A stretch of DNA of 64,000 nt from Chrysogorgia sp. JL179-B06. Lineage: Eukaryota; Cnidaria; Anthozoa; Scleralcyonacea; Chrysogorgiidae. The stretch covers positions 11,077,501 through 11,141,500 of the forward strand of contig JAYKKM010000439.1 of assembly GCA_035772405.1 (NCBI GenBank), written 5' to 3'. The notes beneath the pieces were generated by a model, which saw only the letters and a program-made list of their open reading frames with translations, searched no databases and was not told where the DNA came from. Positions 44,332 through 57,759 of this stretch are shown here, one piece after another. A program made the position numbers and the translations under genes. Every line of letters begins with the position of its first letter. Position 1 is the stretch's first letter.

Positions 44332-44361
44332 CAGAATTTGTTTCTGAGGTATATAGGCTTG

Positions 44362-44431
<70 letters not shown>

Positions 44432-44536
44432 TGTCTAAGTTTACTTTTCTTCAGTTGTTTTTCGCTACTTGCCGTTGTCGCTAATATGTCTTCATTTTTG
44501 GCAAGAATCTCGCGCTATGCTTGAATTTGGTAGCAA

Positions 44537-44659
44537 GGTAGCCATGCCGACGTACAGTTAGCACGTGGTGTTTGCATCACCAAAGTTAAGCCCGGTCTGA
44601 CGGGGTTCGTATTCGGATGGGTGACCGCCGGGGACTCATGTGAGTAGAGTTGGTGTTGG
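44537..44659 (+). rRNA. 5S rRNA-like sequence, unit 7
   Basis: Boxes unchanged. Confidence 0.55.
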
Positions 44660-44796
44660 TTTCTCCTGTACCTCCGAGGGCTTTTTCATGTTTTCTGCTG
44701 CCACAGACAGTTGTTGGAGACATCGATAAAATTATGAATATTAAGATACCTCCCACGCTTAGCGCGCATACAAACAAAAACGAAGGTTACATGGTT

Positions 44797-45888
44797 TCAA
44801 TATTTTATTCGCCTTCCTTTACTACAAATTATTTGCTTAATTCTTTTAGGCATGCTGTCTATGGTCTTGTTAATGTAATCAGTTGAAGTGTCGAAAATAG
44901 TCGATCTCACTCGCACGACAAAATTGTCCCATGTTTCTTTGTTGATGCATTTCTCTTTCGCATCCTCTCGTAGCCTTCTTTTCACGACGTGAAATAGGTT
45001 CTCTATGGGGTTTAAATCCGGTGATCGTGGCGGGATTTTCTTTAGGTCAATACCGAGTTCACGGAGGGCTTTCATAGCCTTGGCTGAAGTTTGTGAAGGG
45101 TCATTGTCCATGACGAAAATTTTTTTAGAACGACAGGTTTTTCCAAGTCGTCGAAACATGGTGGGAAATGTCCTTCTAATGAGATCGGAAAAATAACATC
45201 CCGACATCTTTTCATATTTTTCCGCCAAAATAACGCCCTTTCTTGGCGCTATTGCCACCATTAAGTGCAATCTTTTGCCGCCAGCCAAATCTTTAGATCC
45301 TTTAGCTGTCAAGGAAAGACCTTCGCCTTTTTTGCGCCACAATCTTGCTCTTGGGGTAATCGCTTCCCTTAGAGGATTACTCTTGTGTATAAAGGAGACA
45401 CCATCCAAGTAAAAAGCCACATCGGTTGTCCAGTAAGACGAGCTTAATCTTGACGCTGCTCTTCCATATTTGAGCCTTTGGTGGTGATCTTTTTCACTGA
45501 GAAGTCCTTTTTTACGAGTTTAACGGAATTTATAGCCCAGTTTATTGAGATAGGAGACGAAAGTTCTGTATTTAGCTTTTGTGCAGTCAATACCACTATT
45601 TTCAACAACGTTCATGGCCGTAAAGTTAGGATCGATAAAACGAAGCTGTGATACGGAACGAGAAAGTTTCCTTTGGTCACGGCACGTCAGTACGCACGGA
45701 CGTCCACGTCTTTTCGATGCCTTGGTTTGATTGTGCTTTCTTACCGTTTCCTCTTTTAAAATTCGCGAAACACTCGACTTCGATATTTGAACCTTAGCAG
45801 CAATTTGCCGACATGAGTAACCTTTCTCTTTTTGCAAAAACATAGCTAAAGCTCGTTTCCTTGCGCAGATACGCTGAATGAACACCAT
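44797..45888 (-). pseudogene. Tc1 transposase pseudogene, unit 7
   Basis: Shared TAA only. Confidence 0.9.
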
Positions 45889-46073
45889 TCTTATAGAATA
45901 TCTCAACAACTAGGATCCGTTCATTAAGTCATTCATGACGTCACGTAATTTTACGCATGCGCAATATGGTAAGCTTTGCATATTTAACTGCAACAAATCC
46001 CGCTTCTAATTAAATACCTCTAATGAAATTGCAGAACAGAACGCTAAATGGCGCCTATAGCGCTGAACGTTCC

Positions 46074-46338
46074 TCGGACAATCGTTGCAGAAATTGTTGG
46101 GACACATGTGCTGTACAACGGTATTTACCCCCTCCACCCCCCTTACAATGTTGATTTTATCACAAATAAACTCTGTCGTGGGGCCTGAACAAGGTTGAAT
46201 CTACTGCAGAATGAAACAACATTGAACAGGGGGGAAGGGGGCATCATGGAATTTGTTTAAATTGTTATTTCAGGAGATTTAGTTGTCTAATCGAGATTTC
46301 AAAAAGTGTCCCAACTAATTTCTGCAACGATTGTCCGA
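46074..46338. mobile_element. 265-bp MITE, unit 7
   Basis: Complete terminal inverted repeats. Confidence 0.8.
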
Positions 46339-46562
46339 AAAATGAGCGACAACGTCGTCTGTTTCATGCGGTGAGGGTTGCCTTAAATTGTTACGGATCA
46401 GCCTCTTCATATTTAGGATGCTCATTTTGACATAACAACGTGCAAGAATGCCATGCTCGTACGTTTACATACTGTACATTTGCAAATAAAATGATTGTCT
46501 CTCTTGGGACTAAGTATGTTGCGTATAAATATCGCATGTTTGCTGTTAATTTTTCTTCTACT

Positions 46563-46805
46563 ATGGATTTAATCGCGGCGTATGAAAGTGACAGTTCTTC
46601 GTCCCAATGTGAAACAGAAGAAATAGGTCGTCGAGAAGTTAGACAAGTTTACCTGGTGACATATAGTCAGGCAGACACGAAAATATTTACCAATAGAGAG
46701 TCGTTTGCCGCTGCAGTAATCGCTTCATTTCGGGCTCCATCGGCCTCCGTGTTGCACTGGTGTTGCTCGCAGGAGTCTCATAAATCATCAGGAGTTATAG
46801 GTTAG
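46563..46805 (+). pseudogene. Short Rep-like ORF fragment, unit 7
   Basis: Protein identical to unit 1. Confidence 0.5.
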
Positions 46806-47251
46806 ATATTGCCTAAGATATTGATGAAAGAGCGAACAACCTTTTCAGATATGTATTTGTATCTCATTTTGCCAACGTCTAACAAACCATGAATATATGC
46901 AGCTAATCGGTGACAGTCAACCACAGTCAACCACAGTCAACCACAGTCGACCACAGTCAACCGTGTTAACTTATATAAAACAACTGAATAAGTTAATTAA
47001 TTTAAATGAATTGGTTTACTGTGGTTGACTGTGGTTGACTATGGTTGACTGTGGTTGACTGTGGTGTATTGTGTCCTTTACATATCATAAAATGTGAATA
47101 GTGAACATAGTGTAGTTCATTAAGACCTAGAAATGTGTTAATCTATTTTTGTTTGATATATGAATATATTAGAACTGACGGCTTGTGAAATTATATGTAA
47201 TATATATGTGGAGATATGCATCAAGCCTATATACCTCAGAAAAATTATCTG

Positions 47252-47472
47252 AGTCCCTGACGGGAATCGAACCCGTAACCTTCTGATTGCCGGTGAGACG
47301 CTCTAACCATTGAGCCACACGAACTCATATGGAGAGCGAAGGTTAATTAATGGTCCGATGTAATATGTGACCATTAGTTAAACTTCGCTCTCCATCTGAG
47401 TTCGTGTGGCTCAATGGTTAGAGCATCTCACCGGAAATCAGAAGGTTACGGGTTCGATTCCCGTCAGGGACT
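47252..47472. repeat. Inverted tRNA-like pair, unit 8
   Basis: Minus copy 47252-47324, plus copy 47400-47472, both complete. Confidence 0.75.
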
Positions 47473-47502
47473 CAGAATTTGTTTCTGAGGTATATAGGCT
47501 TG

Positions 47503-47602
<100 letters not shown>

Positions 47603-47710
47603 TTTTGTCTAAGTTTACTTTTCTTCAGTTGTTTTTCGCTACTTGCCGTTGTCGCTAATATGTCTTCATTTTTGGCAAGAATCTCGCGCTATGCTTGAAT
47701 TTGGTAGCAA

Positions 47711-47833
47711 GGTAGCCATGCCGACGTACAGTTAGCACGTGGTGTTTGCATCACCAAAGTTAAGCCCGGTCTGACGGGGTTCGTATTCGGATGGGTGACC
47801 GCCGGGGACTCATGTGAGTAGAGTTGGTGTTGG
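47711..47833 (+). rRNA. 5S rRNA-like sequence, unit 8
   Basis: Boxes unchanged. Confidence 0.55.
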
Positions 47834-47970
47834 TTTCTCCTGTACCTCCGAGGGCTTTTTCATGTTTTCTGCTGCCACAGACAGTTGTTGGAGACATCGA
47901 TAAAATTATGAATATTAAGATACCTCCCACGCTTAGCGCGCATACAAACAAAAACGAAGGTTACATGGTT

Positions 47971-49062
47971 TCAATATTTTATTCGCCTTCCTTTACTACA
48001 AATTATTTGCTTAATTCTTTTAGGCATGCTGTCTATGGTCTTGTTAATGTAATCAGTTGAAGTGTCGAAAATAGTCGATCTCACTCGCACGACAAAATTG
48101 TCCCATGTTTCTTTGTTGATGCATTTCTCTTTCGCATCCTCTCGTAGCCTTCTTTTCACGACGTGAAATAGGTTCTCTATGGGGTTTAAATCCGGTGATC
48201 GTGGCGGGATTTTCTTTAGGTCAATACCGAGTTCACGGAGGGCTTTCATAGCCTTGGCTGAAGTTTGTGAAGGGTCATTGTCCATGACGAAAATTTTTTT
48301 AGAACGACAGGTTTTTCCAAGTCGTCGAAACATGGTGGGAAATGTCCTTCTAATGAGATCGGAAAAATAACATCCCGACATCTTTTCATATTTTTCCGCC
48401 AAAATAACGCCCTTTCTTGGCGCTATTGCCACCATTAAGTGCAATCTTTTGCCGCCAGCCAAATCTTTAGATCCTTTAGCTGTCAAGGAAAGACCTTCGC
48501 CTTTTTTGCGCCACAATCTTGCTCTTGGGGTAATCGCTTCCCTTAGAGGATTACTCTTGTGTATAAAGGAGACACCATCCAAGTAAAAAGCCACATCGGT
48601 TGTCCAGTAAGACGAGCTTAATCTTGACGCTGCTCTTCCATATTTGAGCCTTTGGTGGTGATCTTTTTCACTGAGAAGTCCTTTTTTACGAGTTTAACGG
48701 AATTTATAGCCCAGTTTATTGAGATAGGAGACGAAAGTTCTGTATTTAGCTTTTGTGCAGTCAATACCACTATTTTCAACAACGTTCATGGCCGTAAAGT
48801 TAGGATCGATAAAACGAAGCTGTGATACGGAACGAGAAAGTTTCCTTTGGTCACGGCACGTCAGTACGCACGGACGTCCACGTCTTTTCGATGCCTTGGT
48901 TTGATTGTGCTTTCTTACCGTTTCCTCTTTTAAAATTCGCGAAACACTCGACTTCGATATTTGAACCTTAGCAGCAATTTGCCGACATGAGTAACCTTTC
49001 TCTTTTTGCAAAAACATAGCTAAAGCTCGTTTCCTTGCGCAGATACGCTGAATGAACACCAT
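47971..49062 (-). pseudogene. Tc1 transposase pseudogene, unit 8
   Basis: Shared TAA only. Confidence 0.9.
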
Positions 49063-49247
49063 TCTTATAGAATATCTCAACAACTAGGATCCGTTCATTA
49101 AGTCATTCATGACGTCACGTAATTTTACGCATGCGCAATATGGTAAGCTTTGCATATTTAACTGCAACAAATCCCGCTTCTAATTAAATACCTCTAATGA
49201 AATTGCAGAACAGAACGCTAAATGGCGCCTATAGCGCTGAACGTTCC

Positions 49248-49512
49248 TCGGACAATCGTTGCAGAAATTGTTGGGACACATGTGCTGTACAACGGTATTT
49301 ACCCCCTCCACCCCCCTTACAATGTTGATTTTATCACAAATAAACTCTGTCGTGGGGCCTGAACAAGGTTGAATCTACTGCAGAATGAAACAACATTGAA
49401 CAGGGGGGAAGGGGGCATCATGGAATTTGTTTAAATTGTTATTTCAGGAGATTTAGTTGTCTAATCGAGATTTCAAAAAGTGTCCCAACTAATTTCTGCA
49501 ACGATTGTCCGA
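49248..49512. mobile_element. 265-bp MITE, unit 8
   Basis: Complete terminal inverted repeats. Confidence 0.8.
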
Positions 49513-49736
49513 AAAATGAGCGACAACGTCGTCTGTTTCATGCGGTGAGGGTTGCCTTAAATTGTTACGGATCAGCCTCTTCATATTTAGGATGCTCATT
49601 TTGACATAACAACGTGCAAGAATGCCATGCTCGTACGTTTACATACTGTACATTTGCAAATAAAATGATTGTCTCTCTTGGGACTAAGTATGTTGCGTAT
49701 AAATATCGCATGTTTGCTGTTAATTTTTCTTCTACT

Positions 49737-49979
49737 ATGGATTTAATCGCGGCGTATGAAAGTGACAGTTCTTCGTCCCAATGTGAAACAGAAGAAATAG
49801 GTCGTCGAGAAGTTAGACAAGTTTACCTGGTGACATATAGTCAGGCAGACACGAAAATATTTACCAATAGAGAGTCGTTTGCCGCTGCAGTAATCGCTTC
49901 ATTTCGGGCTCCATCGGCCTCCGTGTTGCACTGGTGTTGCTCGCAGGAGTCTCATAAATCATCAGGAGTTATAGGTTAG
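49737..49979 (+). pseudogene. Short Rep-like ORF fragment, unit 8
   Basis: Protein identical to unit 1. Confidence 0.5.
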
Positions 49980-50425
49980 ATATTGCCTAAGATATTGATG
50001 AAAGAGCGAACAACCTTTTCAGATATGTATTTGTATCTCATTTTGCCAACGTCTAACAAACCATGAATATATGCAGCTAATCGGTGACAGTCAACCACAG
50101 TCAACCACAGTCAACCACAGTCGACCACAGTCAACCGTGTTAACTTATATAAAACAACTGAATAAGTTAATTAATTTAAATGAATTGGTTTACTGTGGTT
50201 GACTGTGGTTGACTATGGTTGACTGTGGTTGACTGTGGTGTATTGTGTCCTTTACATATCATAAAATGTGAATAGTGAACATAGTGTAGTTCATTAAGAC
50301 CTAGAAATGTGTTAATCTATTTTTGTTTGATATATGAATATATTAGAACTGACGGCTTGTGAAATTATATGTAATATATATGTGGAGATATGCATCAAGC
50401 CTATATACCTCAGAAAAATTATCTG

Positions 50426-50646
50426 AGTCCCTGACGGGAATCGAACCCGTAACCTTCTGATTGCCGGTGAGACGCTCTAACCATTGAGCCACACGAACTC
50501 ATATGGAGAGCGAAGGTTAATTAATGGTCCGATGTAATATGTGACCATTAGTTAAACTTCGCTCTCCATCTGAGTTCGTGTGGCTCAATGGTTAGAGCAT
50601 CTCACCGGAAATCAGAAGGTTACGGGTTCGATTCCCGTCAGGGACT
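50426..50646. repeat. Inverted tRNA-like pair, unit 9
   Basis: Minus copy 50426-50498, plus copy 50574-50646, both complete. Confidence 0.75.
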
Positions 50647-50676
50647 CAGAATTTGTTTCTGAGGTATATAGGCTTG

Positions 50677-50816
<140 letters not shown>

Positions 50817-50924
50817 TTTTGTCTAAGTTTACTTTTCTTCAGTTGTTTTTCGCTACTTGCCGTTGTCGCTAATATGTCTTCATTTTTGGCAAGAATCTCG
50901 CGCTATGCTTGAATTTGGTAGCAA

Positions 50925-51047
50925 GGTAGCCATGCCGACGTACAGTTAGCACGTGGTGTTTGCATCACCAAAGTTAAGCCCGGTCTGACGGGGTTCGTAT
51001 TCGGATGGGTGACCGCCGGGGACTCATGTGAGTAGAGTTGGTGTTGG
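50925..51047 (+). rRNA. 5S rRNA-like sequence, unit 9
   Basis: Boxes unchanged. Confidence 0.55.
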
Positions 51048-51184
51048 TTTCTCCTGTACCTCCGAGGGCTTTTTCATGTTTTCTGCTGCCACAGACAGTT
51101 GTTGGAGACATCAATAAAATTATGAATATTAAGATACCTCCCACGCTTAGCGCGCATACAAACAAAAACGAAGGTTACATGGTT

Positions 51185-52246
51185 TCAATATTTTATTCGC
51201 CTTCCTTTACTACAAATTATTTGCTTAATTCTTTTAGGCATGCTGTCTATGGTCTTGTTAATGTAATCAGTTGAAGTGTCGAAAATAGTCGATCTCACTC
51301 GCACGACAAAATTGTCCCATGTTTCTTTGTTGATGCATTTCTCTTTCGCATCCTCTCGTAGCCTTCTTTTCACGACGTGAAATAGGTTCTCTATGGGGTT
51401 TAAATCCGGTGATCGTGGACGGAGGGCTTTCATAGCCTTGGCTGAAGTTTGTGAAGGGTCATTGTCCATGACGAAAATTTTTTTAGAACGACAGGTTTTT
51501 CCAAGTCGTCGAAACATGGTGGGAAATGTCCTTCTAATGAGATCGGAAAAATAACATCCCGACATCTTTTCATATTTTTCCGCCAAAATAACGCCCTTTC
51601 TTGGCGCTATTGCCACCATTAAGTGCAATCTTTTGCCGCCAGCCAAATCTTTAGATCCTTTAGCTGTCAAGGAAAGACCTTCGCCTTTTTTGCGCCACAA
51701 TCTTGCTCTTGGGGTAATCGCTTCCCTTAGAGGATTACTCTTGTGTATAAAGGAGACACCATCCAAGTAAAAAGCCACATCGGTTGTCCAGTAAGACGAG
51801 CTTAATCTTGACGCTGCTCTTCCATATTTGAGCCTTTGGTGGTGATCTTTTTCACTGAGAAGTCCTTTTTTACGAGTTTAACGGAATTTATAGCCCAGTT
51901 TATTGAGATAGGAGACGAAAGTTCTGTATTTAGCTTTTGTGCAGTCAATACCACTATTTTCAACAACGTTCATGGCCGTAAAGTTAGGATCGATAAAACG
52001 AAGCTGTGATACGGAACGAGAAAGTTTCCTTTGGTCACGGCACGTCAGTACGCACGGACGTCCACGTCTTTTCGATGCCTTGGTTTGATTGTGCTTTCTT
52101 ACCGTTTCCTCTTTTAAAATTCGCGAAACACTCGACTTCGATATTTGAACCTTAGCAGCAATTTGCCGACATGAGTAACCTTTCTCTTTTTGCAAAAACA
52201 TAGCTAAAGCTCGTTTCCTTGCGCAGATACGCTGAATGAACACCAT
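51185..52246 (-). pseudogene. Tc1 transposase pseudogene, unit 9
   Basis: In addition to the shared TAA, 30 nt are deleted in frame at about 51418, removing ten residues between the second catalytic Asp and the SPDLNPIEN block. This would destroy the DD34E spacing. Confidence 0.9.
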
Positions 52247-52431
52247 TCTTATAGAATATCTCAACAACTAGGATCCGTTCATTAAGTCATTCATGACGTC
52301 ACGTAATTTTACGCATGCGCAATATGGTAAGCTTTGCATATTTAACTGCAACAAATCCCGCTTCTAATTAAATACCTCTAATGAAATTGCAGAACAGAAC
52401 GCTAAATGGCGCCTATAGCGCTGAACGTTCC

Positions 52432-52696
52432 TCGGACAATCGTTGCAGAAATTGTTGGGACACATGTGCTGTACAACGGTATTTACCCCCTCCACCCCCC
52501 TTACAATGTTGATTTTATCACAAATAAACTCTGTCGTGGGGCCTGAACAAGGTTGAATCTACTGCAGAATGAAACAACATTGAACAGGGGGGAAGGGGGC
52601 ATCATGGAATTTGTTTAAATTGTTATTTCAGGAGATTTAGTTGTCTAATCGAGATTTCAAAAAGTGTCCCAACTAATTTCTGCAACGATTGTCCGA
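52432..52696. mobile_element. 265-bp MITE, unit 9
   Basis: Complete terminal inverted repeats. Confidence 0.8.
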
Positions 52697-52920
52697 AAAA
52701 TGAGCGACAACGTCGTCTGTTTCATGCGGTGAGGGTTGCCTTAAATTCTTACGGATCAGCCTCTTCATATTTAGGATGCTCATTTTGACATAACAACGTG
52801 CAAGAATGCCATGCTCGTACGTTTACATACTGTACATTTGCAAATAAAATGATTGTCTCTCTTGGGACTAAGTATGTTGCGTATAAATATCGCATGTTTG
52901 CTGTTAATTTTTCTTCTACT

Positions 52921-53163
52921 ATGGATTTAATCGCGGCGTATGAAAGTGACAGTTCTTCGTCCCAATGTGAAACAGAAGAAATAGGTCGTCGAGAAGTTAG
53001 ACAAGTTTACCTGGTGACATATAGTCAGGCAGACACGAAAATATTTACCAATAGAGAGTCGTTTGCCGCTGCAGTAATCGCTTCATTTCGGGCTCCATCG
53101 GCCTCCGTGTTGCACTGGTGTTGCTCGCAGGAGTCTCATAAATCATCAGGAGTTATAGGTTAG
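52921..53163 (+). pseudogene. Short Rep-like ORF fragment, unit 9
   Basis: Protein identical to unit 1. Confidence 0.5.
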
Positions 53164-53609
53164 ATATTGCCTAAGATATTGATGAAAGAGCGAACAACCT
53201 TTTCAGATATGTATTTGTATCTCATTTTGCCAACGTCTAACAAACCATGAATATATGCAGCTAATCGGTGACAGTCAACCACAGTCAACCACAGTCAACC
53301 ACAGTCGACCACAGTCAACCGTGTTAACTTATATAAAACAACTGAATAAGTTAATTAATTTAAATGAATTGGTTTACTGTGGTTGACTGTGGTTGACTAT
53401 GGTTGACTGTGGTTGACTGTGGTGTATTGTGTCCTTTACATATCAAAAAATGTGAATAGTGAACATAGTGTAGTTCATTAAGACCTAGAAATGTGTTAAT
53501 CTATTTTTGTTTGATATATGAATATATTAGAACTGACGGCTTGTGAAATTATATGTAATATATATGTGGAGATATGCATCAAGCCTATATACCTCAGAAA
53601 AATTATCTG

Positions 53610-53830
53610 AGTCCCTGACGGGAATCGAACCCGTAACCTTCTGATTGCCGGTGAGACGCTCTAACCATTGAGCCACACGAACTCATATGGAGAGCGAAGG
53701 TTAATTAATGGTCCGATGTAATATGTGACCATTAGTTAAACTTCGCTCTCCATCTGAGTTCGTGTGGCTCAATGGTTAGAGCATCTCACCGGAAATCAGA
53801 AGGTTACGGGTTCGATTCCCGTCAGGGACT
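53610..53830. repeat. Inverted tRNA-like pair, unit 10
   Basis: Minus copy 53610-53682, plus copy 53758-53830, both complete. Confidence 0.75.
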
Positions 53831-53860
53831 CAGAATTTGTTTCTGAGGTATATAGGCTTG

Positions 53861-53928
<68 letters not shown>

Positions 53929-54033
53929 TGTCTAAGTTTACTTTTCTTCAGTTGTTTTTCGCTACTTGCCGTTGTCGCTAATATGTCTTCATTTTTGGCA
54001 AGAATCTCGCGCTATGCTTGAATTTGGTAGCAA

Positions 54034-54156
54034 GGTAGCCATGCCGACGTACAGTTAGCACGTGGTGTTTGCATCACCAAAGTTAAGCCCGGTCTGACGG
54101 GGTTCGTATTCGGATGGGTGACCGCCGGGGACTCATGTGAGTAGAGTTGGTGTTGG
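54034..54156 (+). rRNA. 5S rRNA-like sequence, unit 10
   Basis: Boxes unchanged. Confidence 0.55.
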
Positions 54157-54293
54157 TTTCTCCTGTACCTCCGAGGGCTTTTTCATGTTTTCTGCTGCCA
54201 CAGACAGTTGTTGGAGACATCAATAAAATTATGAATATTAAGATACCTCCCACGCTTAGCGCGCATACAAACAAAAACGAAGGTTACATGGTT

Positions 54294-55385
54294 TCAATAT
54301 TTTATTCGCCTTCCTTTACTACAAATTATTTGCTTAATTCTTTTAGGCATGCTGTCTATGGTCTTGTTAATGTAATCAGTTGAAGTGTCGAAAATAGTCG
54401 ATCTCACTCGCACGACAAAATTGTCCCATGTTTCTTTGTTGATGCATTTCTCTTTCGCATCCTCTCGTAGCCTTCTTTTCACGACGTGAAATAGGTTCTC
54501 TATGGGGTTTAAATCCGGTGATCGTGGCGGGATTTTCTTTAGGTCAATACCGAGTTCACGGAGGGCTTTCATAGCCTTGGCTGAAGTTTGTGAAGGGTCA
54601 TTGTCCATGACGAAAATTTTTTTAGAACGACAGGTTTTTCCAAGTCGTCGAAACATGGTGGGAAATGTCCTTCTAATGAGATCGGAAAAATAACATCCCG
54701 ACATCTTTTCATATTTTTCCGCCAAAATAACGCCCTTTCTTGGCGCTATTGCCACCATTAAGTGCAATCTTTTGCCGCCAGCCAAATCTTTAGATCCTTT
54801 AGCTGTCAAGGAAAGACCTTCGCCTTTTTTGCGCCACAATCTTGCTCTTGGGGTAATCGCTTCCCTTAGAGGATTACTCTTGTGTATAAAGGAGACACCA
54901 TCCAAGTAAAAAGCCACATCGGTTGTCCAGTAAGACGAGCTTAATCTTGACGCTGCTCTTCCATATTTGAGCCTTTGGTGGTGATCTTTTTCACTGAGAA
55001 GTCCTTTTTTACGAGTTTAACGGAATTTATAGCCCAGTTTATTGAGATAGGAGACGAAAGTTCTGTATTTAGCTTTTGTGCAGTCAATACCACTATTTTC
55101 AACAACGTTCATGGCCGTAAAGTTAGGATCGATAAAACGAAGCTGTGATACGGAACGAGAAAGTTTCCTTTGGTCACGGCACGTCAGTACGCACGGACGT
55201 CCACGTCTTTTCGATGCCTTGGTTTGATTGTGCTTTCTTACCGTTTCCTCTTTTAAAATTCGCGAAACACTCGACTTCGATATTTGAACCTTAGCAGCAA
55301 TTTGCCGACATGAGTAACCTTTCTCTTTTTGCAAAAACATAGCTAAAGCTCGTTTCCTTGCGCAGATACGCTGAATGAACACCAT
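54294..55385 (-). pseudogene. Tc1 transposase pseudogene, unit 10
   Basis: Shared TAA only. Confidence 0.9.
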
Positions 55386-55570
55386 TCTTATAGAATATCT
55401 CAACAACTAGGATCCGTTCATTAAGTCATTCATGACGTCACGTAATTTTACGCATGCGCAATATGGTAAGCTTTGCATATTTAACTGCAACAAATCCCGC
55501 TTCTAATTAAATACCTCTAATGAAATTGCAGAACAGAACGCTAAATGGCGCCTATAGCGCTGAACGTTCC

Positions 55571-55831
55571 TCGGACAATCGTTGCAGAAATTGTTGGGAC
55601 ACATGTGCTGTACAACGGTATTTACCCCCTCCACCCCCCTTACAATGTTGATTTTATCACAAATAAACTCTGTCGTGGGGCCTGAACAAGGTTGAATCTA
55701 CTGCAGAATGAAACAACATTGAACAGGGGGGAAGGGGGCATCATGGAATTTGTTTAAATTGTTATTTCAGGAGATTTAGTTGTCTAATCGAGATTTCAAA
55801 AAGTGTCCCAACTAATTTCTGCAACGATTGT
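55571..55831. mobile_element. MITE, unit 10 (end of array)
   Basis: The last four bases are missing; this is the right boundary of the array. Confidence 0.8.
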
Positions 55832-56769
55832 AGCTGGCCCGCCTTGCCAGGATCCCTGTTGCTGCTTGCCGGGCCAACTAAGCGAGTCGAAAATTTCACT
55901 TTTTCCCCATGTAATCGGCTGTATGCCGAGTTGGCCCGCTAAAGTAGGCTGAAAAAACTATTTGGCTCGTTCTGTCACGCGTTCTGTTTACTTGATTGTG
56001 TGAATAAATATAGCTGAAATGAACTCAAATAGAGCATAAAAACCTTGTTTGTGCGTTTCGAGACGTAGCGAAGACTTAATAAATGAATTAGTCTTCGTGA
56101 AGACGTTTTCACATGTTAGTCAAGACAATAACAATCGTTTCATTAACGATACTTACAAAAAAATTCATCAGCATAAATAACAGTGTAACCAACTTGGCCA
56201 AGTGAATCAACATTTGCTTGCAGTAATTGCGAATTTTGGGTTGAAAGCATCGTCAACTCAAAACTCATCCCAGCTTACCGGGCCAACTCGGTTAACCGGG
56301 ACAACTCGCCTTCACTCTTATTCACACACCGACCAAACAGTCACCAAAGTATTTTCGTTATTGTTGCTGCGATATTCTCACTTTAATTTTTTAAATACAT
56401 TTTTTCAGAATGAAGACCTATTATTCTATATCTCACCTTTAGGTGAGGTTAAATACGAGCAAGAAAATATTGCAACATTTCATTGCAAGTTGTTGTCGCG
56501 TAACAATTCTCAATGTTTCAAGTTCCGACCATATTGGCGGCCTCCAAACGTTTCTTATAGTACTAGTTGGGAGATGTCAGTTTATTTTTGGTGATCATTT
56601 TCTTTATTCTCATTACCTCCATGCTTGATTAACCATTGATATTATTAGAACTGGGATGCTGATCACTCCTGTTTTTTGTCGCGCCACGAAATTCGTTTGT
56701 TGCATGTTTGTATTCCTCAACATCTGAACAATCCTTGGTAGAAATTATATCTTGTTAGATGTTTTGGTA
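55832..56769. repeat. Array-flanking region with CGGGCCAAC repeats
   Basis: CGGGCCAAC or its complement occurs about five times in both orientations (near 55837, 55878, 55932, 56281 and, degenerate, 56299), suggesting an old foldback element. A hairpin CGAAGACTTA...TAGTCTTCG lies near 56068-56096. The open frame 56202-56594 has no recognisable protein features. No gene is called. Confidence 0.4.
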
Positions 56770-56975
56770 TATGGGACCATCTTTTCCAGACATTCATGTC
56801 AATTTTTGTTTTCTTGGCCGTATTTGTGTTTTTGTTTTTCTCTATGAACTCGTCTATCTCGTACATCATTTAGCGAGTCATTTGTAGTCGGAACACATAC
56901 TTCACTTCCTTCGCCGTCTACCTGTACGCTTTCGTTGTTTATACTGGCAAGCATGTTTTCAAATGTAAATTTGAA
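56770..56975 (-). pseudogene. Crypton/DUF3504-like protein fragment
   Basis: On the minus strand one frame (about 56870-56773) reads YEIDEFIEKNKNTNT, then KKTKIDMNVWKRW. This is the start of the phage-integrase-like region of DUF3504/QRICH1/ZMYM2-type proteins, derived from Crypton tyrosine recombinases. A second frame upstream (ATG 56954, MLASINNESVQVDG) leads towards it, but a frameshift separates the two. It is an old fragment lacking the catalytic part. Confidence 0.45.
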
Positions 56976-57059
56976 AGCCAGTCAAATTCATTGTCGCGTT
57001 CAAATGTTGCCAAAATGTCATCCATTTTTTTACTACAAGCTATAGGTTTGCTGGTAAAT

Positions 57060-57317
57060 TAAAGAGTGAGTGTCAGGGTAATGCATCGCACGCTTGTGTT
57101 TTCGCCAGCCATTTTGTGGGACGCCTAATTCAAATCGCGATCCGAATCCATCGATATCTTTGCAATCCTTTCATTAAACGTGTTAGTTTGTCGATTTCCA
57201 AAGTGAAAATATACTAGACTGAATAATTGTATTGCTATTTGTTGTAAACTTCCGTATTGATCTATATGAAAACAATAACAAACACCCGCAATGCATGACC
57301 CTGACACTCACTCTTTA
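57060..57317. mobile_element. 258-bp TA-flanked MITE
   Basis: Inverted ends TAAAGAGTGAGTGTCAGGGT and the complementary ACCCTGACACTCACTCTTTA are seen, each bordered by TA, as in Tc1/mariner-derived MITEs. It is not related in sequence to the Tc1 or MITE of the array. Confidence 0.75.
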
Positions 57318-57435
57318 AACAGTGCACGTCAGCCGATCTGTCAAACCTTGACAAAAGTCACATCCCTTGTTTTTAAAATCGCCTTTTGACTTCACTGTTC
57401 CTGCATCTAGAGACAGGAATAGCTCCGACTAAAAC

Positions 57436-57515
57436 TCGTTAGGCGTGTTAGGGTTAGAAAACTCGTTAGGCGTGTCAGGGTTAGAAAACTCGTTAGGCGG
57501 GGGGTTAGGGTTAGG
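57436..57515. repeat. CTCGTTAGGCG / TTAGGG minisatellite
   Basis: Three tandem copies of AAACTCGTTAGGCG separated by GTTAGGGTTAG contain telomere-like TTAGGG units, four in all. They are too short and irregular for a telomere. Confidence 0.6.
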
Positions 57516-57759
57516 GCCTTTGTTGTTTTGGGGTTGGTTACAGTCCTCTCTCCACATTTCGAGCTAAAAAGCCTTTTATTTGACCAATATGTCAAAGTCG
57601 GAGCCATTCCTGTCTCTAGCCACATGTCTAACTACCGTCTCCTCCGCCATTGTCAAAACTCAAAAGAGCATGTACGTTGCCTATACGTTCATCCGTGTTC
57701 AAGAACGAGCGAATGTAGGGACTGGGAAGCAGGTGACAGGTCAAATCTCCCTCCCACCC

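Larger units (their letters stand above)
43774..46914. repeat. Array unit 7
   Basis: AT tract 44366-44427. It carries GACATCGATAAAATT after the 5S-like sequence, shared only with unit 8. Confidence 0.9.
53273..55831. repeat. Array unit 10 (3'-truncated)
   Basis: AT tract 53864-53924. The unit stops at GCAACGATTGT inside the right terminal repeat of the MITE, four bases short of its end, and unrelated sequence starts with AGCTGGCCC. Confidence 0.9.

Noticed and set aside
56202..56594. 130-residue open frame as a host gene
   Set aside because: Low-complexity composition, no domain, no splice or promoter support, and it covers CGGGCCAAC repeats.
57436..57515. Telomeric repeat tract
   Set aside because: Only a few TTAGGG units occur inside a longer minisatellite; this is not a telomere.
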